A stretch of DNA of 64,000 bases from Polycyclovorans sp964425915 (lineage in GTDB: Bacteria > Pseudomonadota > Gammaproteobacteria > Nevskiales > Nevskiaceae), in assembly GCA_964425915.1 (NCBI GenBank), contig CAYROO010000002.1, positions 372,001 to 436,000 on the forward strand, read 5' to 3'. Below, one piece after another: positions 1 through 8,096 of the stretch (position 1 is its first letter; each line of letters begins with the position of its first letter). The notes below the pieces were generated by a model. It saw nothing but the letters and a program-made list of their open reading frames with translations. It was not told the DNA's origin and searched no databases. A program made the translations under genes and the position numbers.

Positions 1-2
1 CC

Positions 3-383
3 CACCGCACGCCCGATCGCCTGTTCGAGTACGCGGCTCAGGCGGTTGATCGCGGACTCAAGCTGATCATCGCGGGCGCGGGCGGCGCCGCGCACCTGCC
101 GGGCATGTGCGCCGCCAAGACGCGCCTGCCGGTGTTGGGTGTGCCGGTGCAGAGCCGGGTGCTCAATGGGGTGGACTCGCTGCTGTCGATCGTGCAGATG
201 CCGGCCGGCATCCCAGTGGCCACCCTGGCCATCGGTACCGCGGGCGCGACCAATGCCGGGCTGCTCGCGGCGGCCATGCTGGCCAACCATGACCCAGCGC
301 TGGCGGCGCGGTTGGACCAGTATCGCCAAGCGCAAACCGACCGCGTGCTCGACAGCGCGCAGCTCGAAGCGCCGTCCACATGA
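3..383 (+). CDS. purE: N5-carboxyaminoimidazole ribonucleotide mutase (PurE), 5'-truncated by window edge
   Basis: Cytosolic purine-synthesis enzyme that converts N5-CAIR to CAIR. Only the C-terminal part lies in the window. The reading frame is open from base 3 and begins with the HRTP motif, whose histidine is a conserved active-site residue of the family. It continues through the GAGGAAHLPGM glycine-rich segment and the PVQS/GIPVATLAIG core, so the family assignment is clear. The stop codon overlaps the purK start in an ATGA arrangement, so the two genes are translationally coupled, as is usual for purEK. The true start lies outside the window. Confidence 0.96.
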   Translation, partial: HRTPDRLFEYAAQAVDRGLKLIIAGAGGAAHLPGMCAAKTRLPVLGVPVQSRVLNGVDSLLSIVQMPAGIPVATLAIGTAGATNAGLLAAAMLANHDPALAARLDQYRQAQTDRVLDSAQLEAPST

Positions 384-1474
384 GGGTGGGGGTGCTCGGC
401 GCCGGCCAGCTGGGCCGGATGCTGGCGCTGGCGGGGCACCCGCTGGGCCTGTCGTTCGTGTTCTTGGATCCCGCGGACGGCGCCTGCGCAGCGCCGGTGG
501 GGACGCAGATTCACGCCGCCTACGACGACGAAGTCGCTTTGCGTCGGCTCTGCGACGCGGTGGATGTGGTGACCTACGAGTTCGAGAACGTCCCCGCCGC
601 CGCCGCCGCATTTGTCGCCGAACACCGGCCCTTGTTTCCCGGACCGCTTGCGCTGGCCACCGCCCAGGATCGCGCCGCCGAGAAGTCGCTGTTCGAGCGC
701 CTGGCGATTCCGGTCCCTGGCAACGCCTGCGCCGACAGCCTGGACGAACTTCGGGCTGCGGTGGCCAAGACCGGCCTGCCGGCGGTGGTGAAGACCCGCC
801 GCATGGGGTATGACGGCAAAGGGCAGGCGGTGCTGCGCGAAGCGGCCGACATCGAGCGCGCTTGGACGCAGTTGGGCGGCAGCCCCTTGATCGTCGAGCA
901 GTGGGTACCGTTCGACCGTGAGGTGTCCTGCATCGGCGTGCGCGGTCGTGATGGCGAATGCCGCTTCTACCCCATCGCCACCAACGTACACCGCGACGGC
1001 ATTCTGCGCCGCTCAGTGCCACAGCACGATGACCCGCTGCAGGGACTGGCTGAGCAGCACACCCGCAAGGTGATGTCCGCGCTCGACTATGTCGGTGTTA
1101 TGGCCTTTGAGTTCTTCGTCAGCGGTGACCGGCTGCTGGCCAACGAGATTGCGCCGCGCGTTCACAATTCCGGGCATTGGACCCAGGACGGCGCGCTGAC
1201 CTCGCAGTTTGAGAACCATCTACGCGCGGTGTTGGCGCTGCCGCTGGGCGACACCGGCTTGCGCGGGCCCTGCGGCATGCTCAACCTGATCGGGGATGCG
1301 CCGGACACCGCGACGCTGCTGGCGATGCCCGGCGCGCGTCTGCATCTGTATGGCAAGACGCCACGCGCAGGACGCAAGATCGGTCACCTCAATCTCTGTG
1401 CCGAAACGCCCGCGGCGTTGACGGCGGCCTTGGCGCGCGCTGAACCGGTGATCGACGCGGCCGGACGCGGCTAG
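380..1474 (+). CDS. purK: N5-carboxyaminoimidazole ribonucleotide synthase (PurK)
   Basis: ATP-grasp enzyme of purine synthesis that carboxylates AIR with bicarbonate and ATP, feeding PurE. The 364-residue length is normal. Visible landmarks are the N-terminal GAGQLGRM nucleotide-fold loop, the YEFENVP segment, the EQWVPFDREVS strand of the ATP-grasp domain, and the EIAPRVHNSGHWT active-site motif. The ATG overlaps the purE stop by four bases. Transcription converges with the ParA-like gene, leaving only a 12-base gap with no obvious hairpin terminator. Confidence 0.97.
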   Translation: MRVGVLGAGQLGRMLALAGHPLGLSFVFLDPADGACAAPVGTQIHAAYDDEVALRRLCDAVDVVTYEFENVPAAAAAFVAEHRPLFPGPLALATAQDRAAEKSLFERLAIPVPGNACADSLDELRAAVAKTGLPAVVKTRRMGYDGKGQAVLREAADIERAWTQLGGSPLIVEQWVPFDREVSCIGVRGRDGECRFYPIATNVHRDGILRRSVPQHDDPLQGLAEQHTRKVMSALDYVGVMAFEFFVSGDRLLANEIAPRVHNSGHWTQDGALTSQFENHLRAVLALPLGDTGLRGPCGMLNLIGDAPDTATLLAMPGARLHLYGKTPRAGRKIGHLNLCAETPAALTAALARAEPVIDAAGRG

Positions 1475-1486
1475 CGACAGCTGGCG

Positions 1487-2242
1487 TTAGAGTCCGAGAC
1501 GGCGGCGGACGTCCAGCCAAAGTTCGGCGTAGGCCTGCAGCGCCGGATCATCGGCCGGTGCAAACGCCGATAGCGGGGCGCGGTGCTCCCCCATGCGTTC
1601 GACACTGGCGGCATAGGGGATGTCGACCGCACTGTATGGCAAGGATCCAAGCGCAGCGCCTTGGTCCGCCTGGCTGCGGTGCAGCCCTCGGCGCCGGTCC
1701 ACCAGGCTGTGAAAGGCCAGCAGGTGTTTGCTGGGCAGGCCTTCTTGCTTGGCGTAGTGCAGCACCTGGTCCGCGGCGCGCGCCGACAGGAAGCCGGGGA
1801 TCACCGGCATCAACACCAGATCAGCGGCCTGAATGACGTTGTCGGCCAGGTGGGAAATACCCGGCGGCGCGTCCAGTACCAGCAGCTGGTAGTGCTCGGA
1901 AAAGGGTTTGATCAGCCGTGCCAGGGCCTGGCGCGGTGGGTCCACCTTGCGCAGCAGGATGTCGAGAAAGCGGTTCGACAGGCTGGCCGGCAGCAGATCC
2001 AGCCGATCGTAGCCGGTGCGTTGGACCAGCCGACCGATGGGCGTCTGGCCGTTAAGCCAGCGCTTGGGCGACAGGTCGTGGTCGGGTTTGCCTTCGAAGT
2101 ACCAAGTGGCGGCACCCTGAGGGTCAAGGTCCCAGAGTAAGGTTTGGTAGCCTTGGGCCGCCGCAAATGCGGCCAGATTGACGGCGCTGCTGGTCTTGCC
2201 GACGCCTCCCTTGAGTTGGTAGAGCGCCAAGGTTTTCATCAT
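1487..2242 (-). CDS. ParA/MinD-family ATPase (stand-alone)
   Basis: A 251-residue P-loop ATPase of the ParA superfamily. The deviant Walker A KGGVGKT is at residues 11-17 with its signature first lysine, and a DxDPQGAA Walker A' segment and an LVLDAPPG Walker B follow. Members bind ATP as dimers and position cargo. No ParB-like partner follows it. It overlaps the upstream DegV gene by four bases, so the pair is probably co-transcribed behind gyrB. It lacks the N-terminal helix-turn-helix of plasmid-type ParA. The cargo is unknown, and I would not call it the chromosomal Soj/ParA on this evidence. Confidence 0.85.
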   Translation of the reverse strand: MMKTLALYQLKGGVGKTSSAVNLAAFAAAQGYQTLLWDLDPQGAATWYFEGKPDHDLSPKRWLNGQTPIGRLVQRTGYDRLDLLPASLSNRFLDILLRKVDPPRQALARLIKPFSEHYQLLVLDAPPGISHLADNVIQAADLVLMPVIPGFLSARAADQVLHYAKQEGLPSKHLLAFHSLVDRRRGLHRSQADQGAALGSLPYSAVDIPYAASVERMGEHRAPLSAFAPADDPALQAYAELWLDVRRRLGL

Positions 2243-3207
2243 GCGACCCGATCACCAAATGGGCGAAGGTCGCCAGAGTAGGCCACCGAGAGCACGCCGG
2301 GACCGGCGTTGATGGCCGTCGCGGCCGACATGAAGGTTTCATGCAAGGTCATATCCAGCGCTCGTACCGTGTCGGCCAGGATCTGGTAGCCCGGCAGTGT
2401 GCGGATTTCGGCGGGGTCTCCGCCAAAGCTGATACAGACGTGCTTCGAGCGTACGCCCAGGCGCAGCTGAGTGGCAAGATGCAGCAGCACGCGTTCAACC
2501 GCCCGGTCATACCCTCGTACCTTGGCCAAGGTTTGGGTTTCCCCCCGGTAGCAGAGAATGACCGGCTTGACGGAAAGTGCCGATCCCAGGGCATAGGTGA
2601 AGAAGCCGACACTGCGTTCGCCGCGTGTCACAGCACGGGTGCGCAGGTAGTAGAGATCGCCCGGGACGAAATAGGCACAGATGTGGTCGCGCAGGTCGTC
2701 CAGCCGCCGGCGGATGTCCTGGGGGCTGTATCCAGCCGCCGCCAGGTCAACCGCTTCCGCTGCCAATAGCCCCAATCCGGCCGACAGGGTCTTGCTGTCC
2801 ACCACCCGGAGTGCGAACGGTGGCGCACCGGTCAACTTTCGCAACGCATTGATATCGTTGAGAATTGCGAACGATGCCTTGCTCGCGTTCTCGAACATGG
2901 CACCCCGCGTCTGCATCAGGGTAAGGCAGAAGACGTAGTCAAATTCGTCCTGCAAGTGGTCCTTGAACCACTGCCGGATTTCGGCAGCGGAGGGCGACCG
3001 CGATTCGCCATGCGAGCCCTTTTGCTTGAGGTCGCGCGCATAAAAGGCCAAGGTGGCTTCCGGGTCGCGCACATCCCAGCGACGGCCATCGGCCAGCACC
3101 AGCTCAATGGGCAGCACTCGCAGGTCCGGGCGGACCAGCATGTCGGGCGGCAGGTCGCAGCTGGCATCGACCACCACCCCGACCCGGGGCGCGGATCCCG
3201 TATTCAC
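2239..3207 (-). CDS. DegV family fatty-acid-binding protein
   Basis: A 322-residue DegV (FakB-like) protein. The N-terminal VVVDASCDLP segment matches the first strand and loop of the family, the central VVDSKTLSAGLGLLA matches the ligand-pocket helix, and the C-terminal GPGVLSVAYSG matches the closing strand. Family members bind a single fatty acid and, with a FakA kinase, pass it to phospholipid synthesis. No FakA is visible nearby. The start is GTG, as no ATG is available near the domain boundary. It lies 21 bases downstream of gyrB and overlaps the ParA-like gene by four bases. Confidence 0.85.
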   Translation of the reverse strand: MNTGSAPRVGVVVDASCDLPPDMLVRPDLRVLPIELVLADGRRWDVRDPEATLAFYARDLKQKGSHGESRSPSAAEIRQWFKDHLQDEFDYVFCLTLMQTRGAMFENASKASFAILNDINALRKLTGAPPFALRVVDSKTLSAGLGLLAAEAVDLAAAGYSPQDIRRRLDDLRDHICAYFVPGDLYYLRTRAVTRGERSVGFFTYALGSALSVKPVILCYRGETQTLAKVRGYDRAVERVLLHLATQLRLGVRSKHVCISFGGDPAEIRTLPGYQILADTVRALDMTLHETFMSAATAINAGPGVLSVAYSGDLRPFGDRVA

Positions 3208-3228
3208 GCGTCCCGGCCTGGCGTTCGC

Positions 3229-5634
3229 TTACAGATCGAGATTGCCGACCAGCAGGGCGTTCTGCTCAATGAAGTCGCGGCGCGGCTCCACCTGTTCGCC
3301 CATCAGCGTGGTGAAGATCTGGTCGGCGGCAACGGCGTCTTCGATGTTCACCCGCACCAGACGACGCACAGCCGGATCCAGGGTGGTCTCCCACAGCTGA
3401 CCGGGATTCATCTCACCCAATCCCTTGTAACGCTGGACGTGCAAACCACGACGGGCTTCGTTGAGGAACCAGCGGTAGGCTTCGTCAAAATCGGCGACCC
3501 GCGCTTCGCGTTCGCCGCGCGCCACGGTGATGGCCGGCGTTACGGTATCCCGCAAGGTGGTCCGCAACCCGGTAATACGACGCCAGTCGCCACTCTGGAA
3601 GAACTCATTGCCGAGCACGGCTTCGTGGACGACGCCGTGGCGACGCCGGCTGAGGTGCAGCTGCACGTTGTCACCGTCGATCTGCAGGCGGCCGTCGTAG
3701 CGCGCATCGTTGGCCTCGGCGTTGAGGCGCTGATTGAACTGATCGTTCCACGTGGCAAGATCCGCCGCCACCGGCAGCGGCGCCATGCGTGACAGCATAT
3801 CCAGGGCCAAGGCATCGAAACGTCGTGCCCAGCGCTCCAGTGCGAGCTGGCTGAGACCGTAATCGCGCATCCATTGCCGAAGGACGTCGTCGGTGACCGA
3901 GGGTGCGCCAGCGGCGGGGTGTAGTCGGGCGTCGTCCGTAGCGGTCCGGATCAACCAATCGTTGAGCTCGTGGTCGTCCTTGACGTAGGTTTCGTGCTTG
4001 CCCGACTTCAGCTTGTAGAGCGGTGGCTGCGCAATGTAGACATGACCGCGCTCCACCAACGTGTACATATGGCGGTAGAAGAAGGTGAGCAGCAGCGTGC
4101 GGATGTGGGCCCCGTCCACGTCGGCATCGGTCATGATGATGATGCGGTGGTAGCGCAGCTTTTCCGGTTTGAAATCGTCCTTGCCAATCCCGCAGCCCAG
4201 GGCGGTGATCAAGGTGGCTACTTCCGCCGAGGACAGCATCTTTTCGATGCGGGCCTTTTCCACGTTGAGAATCTTGCCCTTCAGCGGCAGGATGGCCTGG
4301 AAGTGCCGGTCACGCCCCTGCTTGGCAGAGCCGCCGGCGGAGTCGCCCTCCACCAGGAAGATCTCCGATTTGGCGGGATCTTTCTCCTGGCAATCGGCCA
4401 GTTTTCCAGGCAGTCCGGCAATATCAAGCACACTTTTTCGGCGATTCAGTTCTTTCGCTTTGCGCGCCGCCTCACGCGCTCGCGCCGCCTCCACCACCTT
4501 GGCTGCGATGAGTTTCGCCTCGCGCGGATTCTCCAGCAGGAAATCGCGCAGACCGTCGCCGACCACGGATGAGACCACCGGCGTCACTTCCGAAGACACC
4601 AGTTTCTCCTTGGTTTGGCTGGAGAACTTGGGATCCCGGATCTTCACGCTGAGCACCGCGGTGAGCCCTTCGCGGGTGTCGTCGCCCAACAAACTAATCT
4701 TTTCCTTCTTGGTGATGCCCTCTTTTTCCAGGTATTCGCCAATGACCCGGGTGAGGGCATTGCGGAAGCCGGTCAGGTGGGAGCCACCGTCTTTTTGTGG
4801 AATATTGTTGGTGAAGCAAAAGACGTTTTCGGTATAGGCCTCATTCCATTGCAGGGCCGCCTCCACGATCACGTCGGACTGCTCGGCCTGCAAGTGCAAG
4901 ATGTGCTCGTGAACCGCACTCTTGTTCTTGTTGAGGTACTGGACAAAGGCGTGGATCCCGCCCTTGTACTCAAAACAATCTTCGCGCCCGGATTGTTCTT
5001 CGCGTAGCACGATGCGCACGCCGGAGTTCAGGAACGACAGCTCGCGCAGGCGTTTGGCAAGGATGTCGTAGTGAAACTCCAGATTGGAGAAGATCGTCGG
5101 GCTGGGATAGAAGCGGATGCTGGTGCCACGCCGGTCGGTGGCTTCCATCTGCGCCAAGGGCGCATCCGGCACGCCCATGCGATACAGCTGATGGTAGTGG
5201 TGCCCGTCACGGTAGATGTCCAGCATCAACCGGTCGGACAGGGCGTTCACCACCGAGACGCCGACGCCATGCAAGCCGCCGGAGACCTTGTAGCCACTGC
5301 CGCCAAACTTTCCGCCAGCATGGAGGATGGTCATGATCACCTCAGCCGCGGAACGCCCTTCCTCGGCATGGATGTCCACCGGGATACCGCGGCCGTTGTC
5401 GTTGACCTCAACGCTGCCGTCGCTATGCAGGATCACCCGCACCTCATCGCAGAACCCGGCCAAAGCCTCGTCAATCGAGTTATCCACCACCTCGAACACC
5501 ATATGGTGCAAACCGGTGCCGTCGTCGGTGTCGCCAATGTACATGCCCGGACGTTGGCGCACGGCCTCCAGGCCCTTGAGGACCCGGATCGCGCTGGAGT
5601 CGTACTGGGCGCCCTCTGCAGGTTGTGTCGTCAT
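3229..5634 (-). CDS. gyrB: DNA gyrase subunit B
   Basis: ATPase subunit of DNA gyrase, which introduces negative supercoils. At 801 residues it has the length typical of Gammaproteobacteria, including the extra block inserted before the C-terminal end. Landmarks are the GHKL ATP site (VNDNGRGIPVD), the GGLHGVG loop, the Toprim EGDSAGGSAKQGRDR motif, the DADVDGAHI metal site, and the QRYKGLGEMN tail motif. It ends the dnaA-dnaN-recF-gyrB series and sits 28 bases downstream of recF. A degenerate half of a parS-like palindrome (3744-3759) occurs within it but is too weak to call. Confidence 0.98.
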   Translation of the reverse strand: MTTQPAEGAQYDSSAIRVLKGLEAVRQRPGMYIGDTDDGTGLHHMVFEVVDNSIDEALAGFCDEVRVILHSDGSVEVNDNGRGIPVDIHAEEGRSAAEVIMTILHAGGKFGGSGYKVSGGLHGVGVSVVNALSDRLMLDIYRDGHHYHQLYRMGVPDAPLAQMEATDRRGTSIRFYPSPTIFSNLEFHYDILAKRLRELSFLNSGVRIVLREEQSGREDCFEYKGGIHAFVQYLNKNKSAVHEHILHLQAEQSDVIVEAALQWNEAYTENVFCFTNNIPQKDGGSHLTGFRNALTRVIGEYLEKEGITKKEKISLLGDDTREGLTAVLSVKIRDPKFSSQTKEKLVSSEVTPVVSSVVGDGLRDFLLENPREAKLIAAKVVEAARAREAARKAKELNRRKSVLDIAGLPGKLADCQEKDPAKSEIFLVEGDSAGGSAKQGRDRHFQAILPLKGKILNVEKARIEKMLSSAEVATLITALGCGIGKDDFKPEKLRYHRIIIMTDADVDGAHIRTLLLTFFYRHMYTLVERGHVYIAQPPLYKLKSGKHETYVKDDHELNDWLIRTATDDARLHPAAGAPSVTDDVLRQWMRDYGLSQLALERWARRFDALALDMLSRMAPLPVAADLATWNDQFNQRLNAEANDARYDGRLQIDGDNVQLHLSRRRHGVVHEAVLGNEFFQSGDWRRITGLRTTLRDTVTPAITVARGEREARVADFDEAYRWFLNEARRGLHVQRYKGLGEMNPGQLWETTLDPAVRRLVRVNIEDAVAADQIFTTLMGEQVEPRRDFIEQNALLVGNLDL

Positions 5635-5662
5635 TATGGTTTCCGCCTCTTGAACCCGGATT

Positions 5663-6742
5663 TTAGCACTCGTGGACCCCCCCTTGTTCCACGTGGAACA
5701 CCGACACCTGAGAAGCTCGCCAGGCCGCCGGTGGCGGAGTGAAATCAGTCAACCATCGCTGCCCTGGATACCGCAGGATCTCGTTCCACAGACGCTCAGC
5801 CGATGTCGGTGAGAGCTCAGCGGCCCAATCGTCGATCAACAGCGGACCCCACAGGCCGTTGTGTTCGGCCACTTGTTCGGCTTGCGCAAGCGCAAACGCC
5901 AACACCAGCAACTTCTGTTGGCCGCGGCTTAGACGCGCCCGCGCCTGATACTGCTCCTGCACCAGGATCCTCAATTCGGCGCGATGCGGCCCGACCCGGG
6001 TGTGCCCTCCTTGGCGATCACTGTCCAGTTGCAAGTCGAGTGCATCGGCCAGACTGGTTTGCTGTGCCGCCCAGCCAGGGTACAGGCGCAGATGGGCCGG
6101 GACCTCCGGCAACAGCTGCGCCAAGCGCGACTGAAAGCTCGGCAGTACCGCTTGTACGTAGGCCTGGCGCAATGCCGTTAAGCGTTCGCCCGCATCGGCA
6201 GCCAACTGCGTCCAGGGGCGCAACGCCGCCACGGAAGCCTGCTGACGCAACAGCTGATTACGTTGTCGAAGCGCCCGTTGGTATTGCCGCCACGCTGGCA
6301 AGAAGGCCTGTTCCACGTGGAACAATCCCCAATCGATGAGCCCACGACGGACGGCAGGCCCCTCGTCAATCATGCGGTGCAGGCCGGGTACCAGAACCAA
6401 CAAGGGCAATGCGCGGGCCGCCTCCACCTGGGTCACGGCGTTTTCATTACAGCGCAGCCGCAACTGACGTTGCTGATAGCGGGCACGCCAGTCATCCGCT
6501 GCCAACCCGTCACGCGCTACCTCGATCCGGACCTGCCAGCCGCCACTATCACCGTCGCGCGCCAGCTCGTTGAGTTGGGCAGTACGGAACGACCGGCCCC
6601 GCGCCAAGACGCTGAGCGCCTCCAACAGGGTGGTTTTGCCAGCGCCATTGTCGCCGTAGAGCCAGTTCAGCGCTGGCGAAGGCGTCCACCGCAGTTGCGC
6701 GAACGCCCGGAACTGGCCAAGGGCCAGTCGGGAGATGCGCAT
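5663..6742 (-). CDS. recF: DNA replication and repair protein RecF
   Basis: SMC-like ATPase that loads RecA at single-strand gaps together with RecO and RecR. The protein has 359 residues, a normal length. Walker A GDNGAGKTT is at residues 30-38, and the ABC-type signature SRGQQKLL and the LLIDD Walker B lie in the C-terminal third. It lies 21 bases downstream of dnaN. Two perfect parS-type palindromes sit in its coding sequence, and both are read as FHVEQ in the protein, so the protein sequence may be partly shaped by DNA-binding constraints. Confidence 0.97.
   Translation of the reverse strand: MRISRLALGQFRAFAQLRWTPSPALNWLYGDNGAGKTTLLEALSVLARGRSFRTAQLNELARDGDSGGWQVRIEVARDGLAADDWRARYQQRQLRLRCNENAVTQVEAARALPLLVLVPGLHRMIDEGPAVRRGLIDWGLFHVEQAFLPAWRQYQRALRQRNQLLRQQASVAALRPWTQLAADAGERLTALRQAYVQAVLPSFQSRLAQLLPEVPAHLRLYPGWAAQQTSLADALDLQLDSDRQGGHTRVGPHRAELRILVQEQYQARARLSRGQQKLLVLAFALAQAEQVAEHNGLWGPLLIDDWAAELSPTSAERLWNEILRYPGQRWLTDFTPPPAAWRASQVSVFHVEQGGVHEC
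5685..5700. promoter_or_regulatory. parS centromere site 1 (in recF 3' end)
   Basis: A perfect 16-bp palindrome, TGTTCCACGTGGAACA, identical as I recall it to the chromosomal parS site bound by ParB in pseudomonads. It lies in the last codons of recF, about 2.2 kb from the likely origin, the usual neighbourhood for parS. ParB nucleates here and spreads to organise origin segregation. The parAB genes themselves are not in the window. Confidence 0.88.
6309..6324. promoter_or_regulatory. parS centromere site 2 (inside recF)
   Basis: Second perfect copy of the 16-bp palindrome TGTTCCACGTGGAACA, 624 bases from the first and also inside recF. Two exact copies of a 16-bp palindrome within 1 kb cannot plausibly be chance. 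With site 1 this makes a parS cluster next to oriC. Confidence 0.88.
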
Positions 6743-6763
6743 AGATGATGCCGACTTCGCGCG

Positions 6764-7864
6764 TTACAGGCGCATGGGCATGACGACATAGCGGCTGCTG
6801 TCGTCATCCGGCGCCTGAATCAAACCGCTGGCATCCGCGTTGCGAAGGTCCATCACGAAGGCATCGCTATCCAGCGCACCCAAGGCATCCAGCAGGTAGT
6901 TGACGTTGAAGCCAATCTCCAGCGGGGCGCCGTCGTAATCGACTTCCAGCTCCTCCTCAGCCTCTTCATGCTCAGGGTTGTGGGTCTGCAACACCAGCTT
7001 ACCGGTGCTCAAGCCCAGTTTAACCCCGCGGAATTTTTCGTTGGAGAGAATGGCGGTACGCGCCAGCGCACGGCGCACCGCGTCACGCGGCGCTTGCAAG
7101 CGTTTGTCGCCATTCTCCGGGACCACGCGCTCGTAGTCGGGGAAACGACCGTCGATGAGCTTGGTGGTCAGTCGAATGATGTCCAGATCCACTTGCAGCT
7201 GCCCATTGCCAATCGTCAGCCGAACCGGATCGTCACCATTGCCCAGCAAGCGTTGGAGCTCCAGGACCGCCTTGCGCGGCACAATGATCTGTTGTGCGTC
7301 GGCCGCACCGGTCGGTCCGTTAAGATCGCTAAGGGCAAGGCGGTGACCATCGGTAGCGACCGTGCGCACCCGATCCGCAGTCACTTCAAAGAGGGTCCCG
7401 TTGAGGTAATAGCGAACATCCTGCTGGGCCATGGCGAACTGGGTACGCTCGATCAGCACTTTCAGGCCGGCCTGTGGGACGCTGATCCGCGTGCCCTCAT
7501 CCAAGGTCCCCATGGCCGGGAATTCATCCGGTCGTAGACAGGCCAGGGCATACCGGCTGCGGCCGGAACGCAGGGTGGCCTTGTCGCCGCTGATGTCCAG
7601 CGTCAGTTCCGCGCCTTCGGGCAGTCCGCGGCAGATGTCATACAGCTTTCGCGCCGGGACCGTGGCGCGACCGGGGGTCAGATTCTCAACCTGCGCCCGT
7701 GCTTGAAGCTCAATTTCGAGGTCGGTGCCAGTAACCACCAACTGATCTTCCTGCAGCTCCAGCAGGAAGTTCGACAGGATGGGCAAGGTCTGCCGTCGCT
7801 CGACCACTCCGATCACGGCCGACAGGGCCCCGAGCAGCTCGTTTCTCCCGACGTTCAGTTTCAT
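6764..7864 (-). CDS. dnaN: DNA polymerase III subunit beta (sliding clamp)
   Basis: The 366-residue beta clamp, which forms a ring around DNA and tethers polymerase III and other partners. The three-fold repeated clamp architecture is present. Recognisable segments include the N-terminal start up to LPILSNFLLE, the TDLEIEL strand, the VATDGHRLA motif, and the conserved YVVMPMRL C-terminus. It follows dnaA across the AT-rich origin candidate and precedes recF by 21 bases. Confidence 0.98.
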   Translation of the reverse strand: MKLNVGRNELLGALSAVIGVVERRQTLPILSNFLLELQEDQLVVTGTDLEIELQARAQVENLTPGRATVPARKLYDICRGLPEGAELTLDISGDKATLRSGRSRYALACLRPDEFPAMGTLDEGTRISVPQAGLKVLIERTQFAMAQQDVRYYLNGTLFEVTADRVRTVATDGHRLALSDLNGPTGAADAQQIIVPRKAVLELQRLLGNGDDPVRLTIGNGQLQVDLDIIRLTTKLIDGRFPDYERVVPENGDKRLQAPRDAVRRALARTAILSNEKFRGVKLGLSTGKLVLQTHNPEHEEAEEELEVDYDGAPLEIGFNVNYLLDALGALDSDAFVMDLRNADASGLIQAPDDDSSRYVVMPMRL

Positions 7865-8096
7865 GGCGCTTACTCAACTCTGTATGTGTATAAAGACAGA
7901 ATACTTAGTAGTAGTCGGTCCGTATTTATGTGTGTAACTTCTAATTGTTTAATTAATACAGCAGCTTACATCTAATTCTTGGACCCAGAACTTGCGCACA
8001 AGGCCTCGAGTCACCTGTGTATAACCCGTGGACCCAAGTTATCCACAGTTTGTGCCCCTGCGTATACACACGCTTATCCCCGGCGCAATCCACACC
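7865..8096. other. oriC: Candidate chromosomal replication origin (oriC) between dnaA and dnaN
   Basis: This 232-base gap stands out from the GC-rich surroundings. Bases 7881-7980 are strongly AT-rich, with runs such as TTTAATTAATAC, and could serve as the DNA-unwinding element. DnaA boxes visible by eye are TTATCCACA on the plus strand at 8039-8047 and TTATACACA on the minus strand at 8016-8024 and 7885-7893. One-mismatch boxes lie at 8062-8070 and 7929-7937. Clustered boxes next to an AT-rich block beside dnaA are the normal oriC layout. The dnaN promoter must also lie here. A GC-skew switch could not be computed. Confidence 0.8.

Noticed and set aside
38..991. Long minus-strand open frame opposite purE/purK
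   Set aside because: It is antisense to clearly homologous purE and purK and has no family character. Such shadows are common in GC-rich DNA.
1487..2242. Chromosomal ParA partner of the parS sites
   Set aside because: No ParB follows it and it lacks a ParA-type N-terminal helix-turn-helix. It sits next to DegV instead.
3744..3759. Third parS-like sequence in gyrB (GTTCCACGTGGCAA core)
   Set aside because: Only one half-site is preserved, with four mismatches over 16 bases. Not convincing beside two perfect copies.
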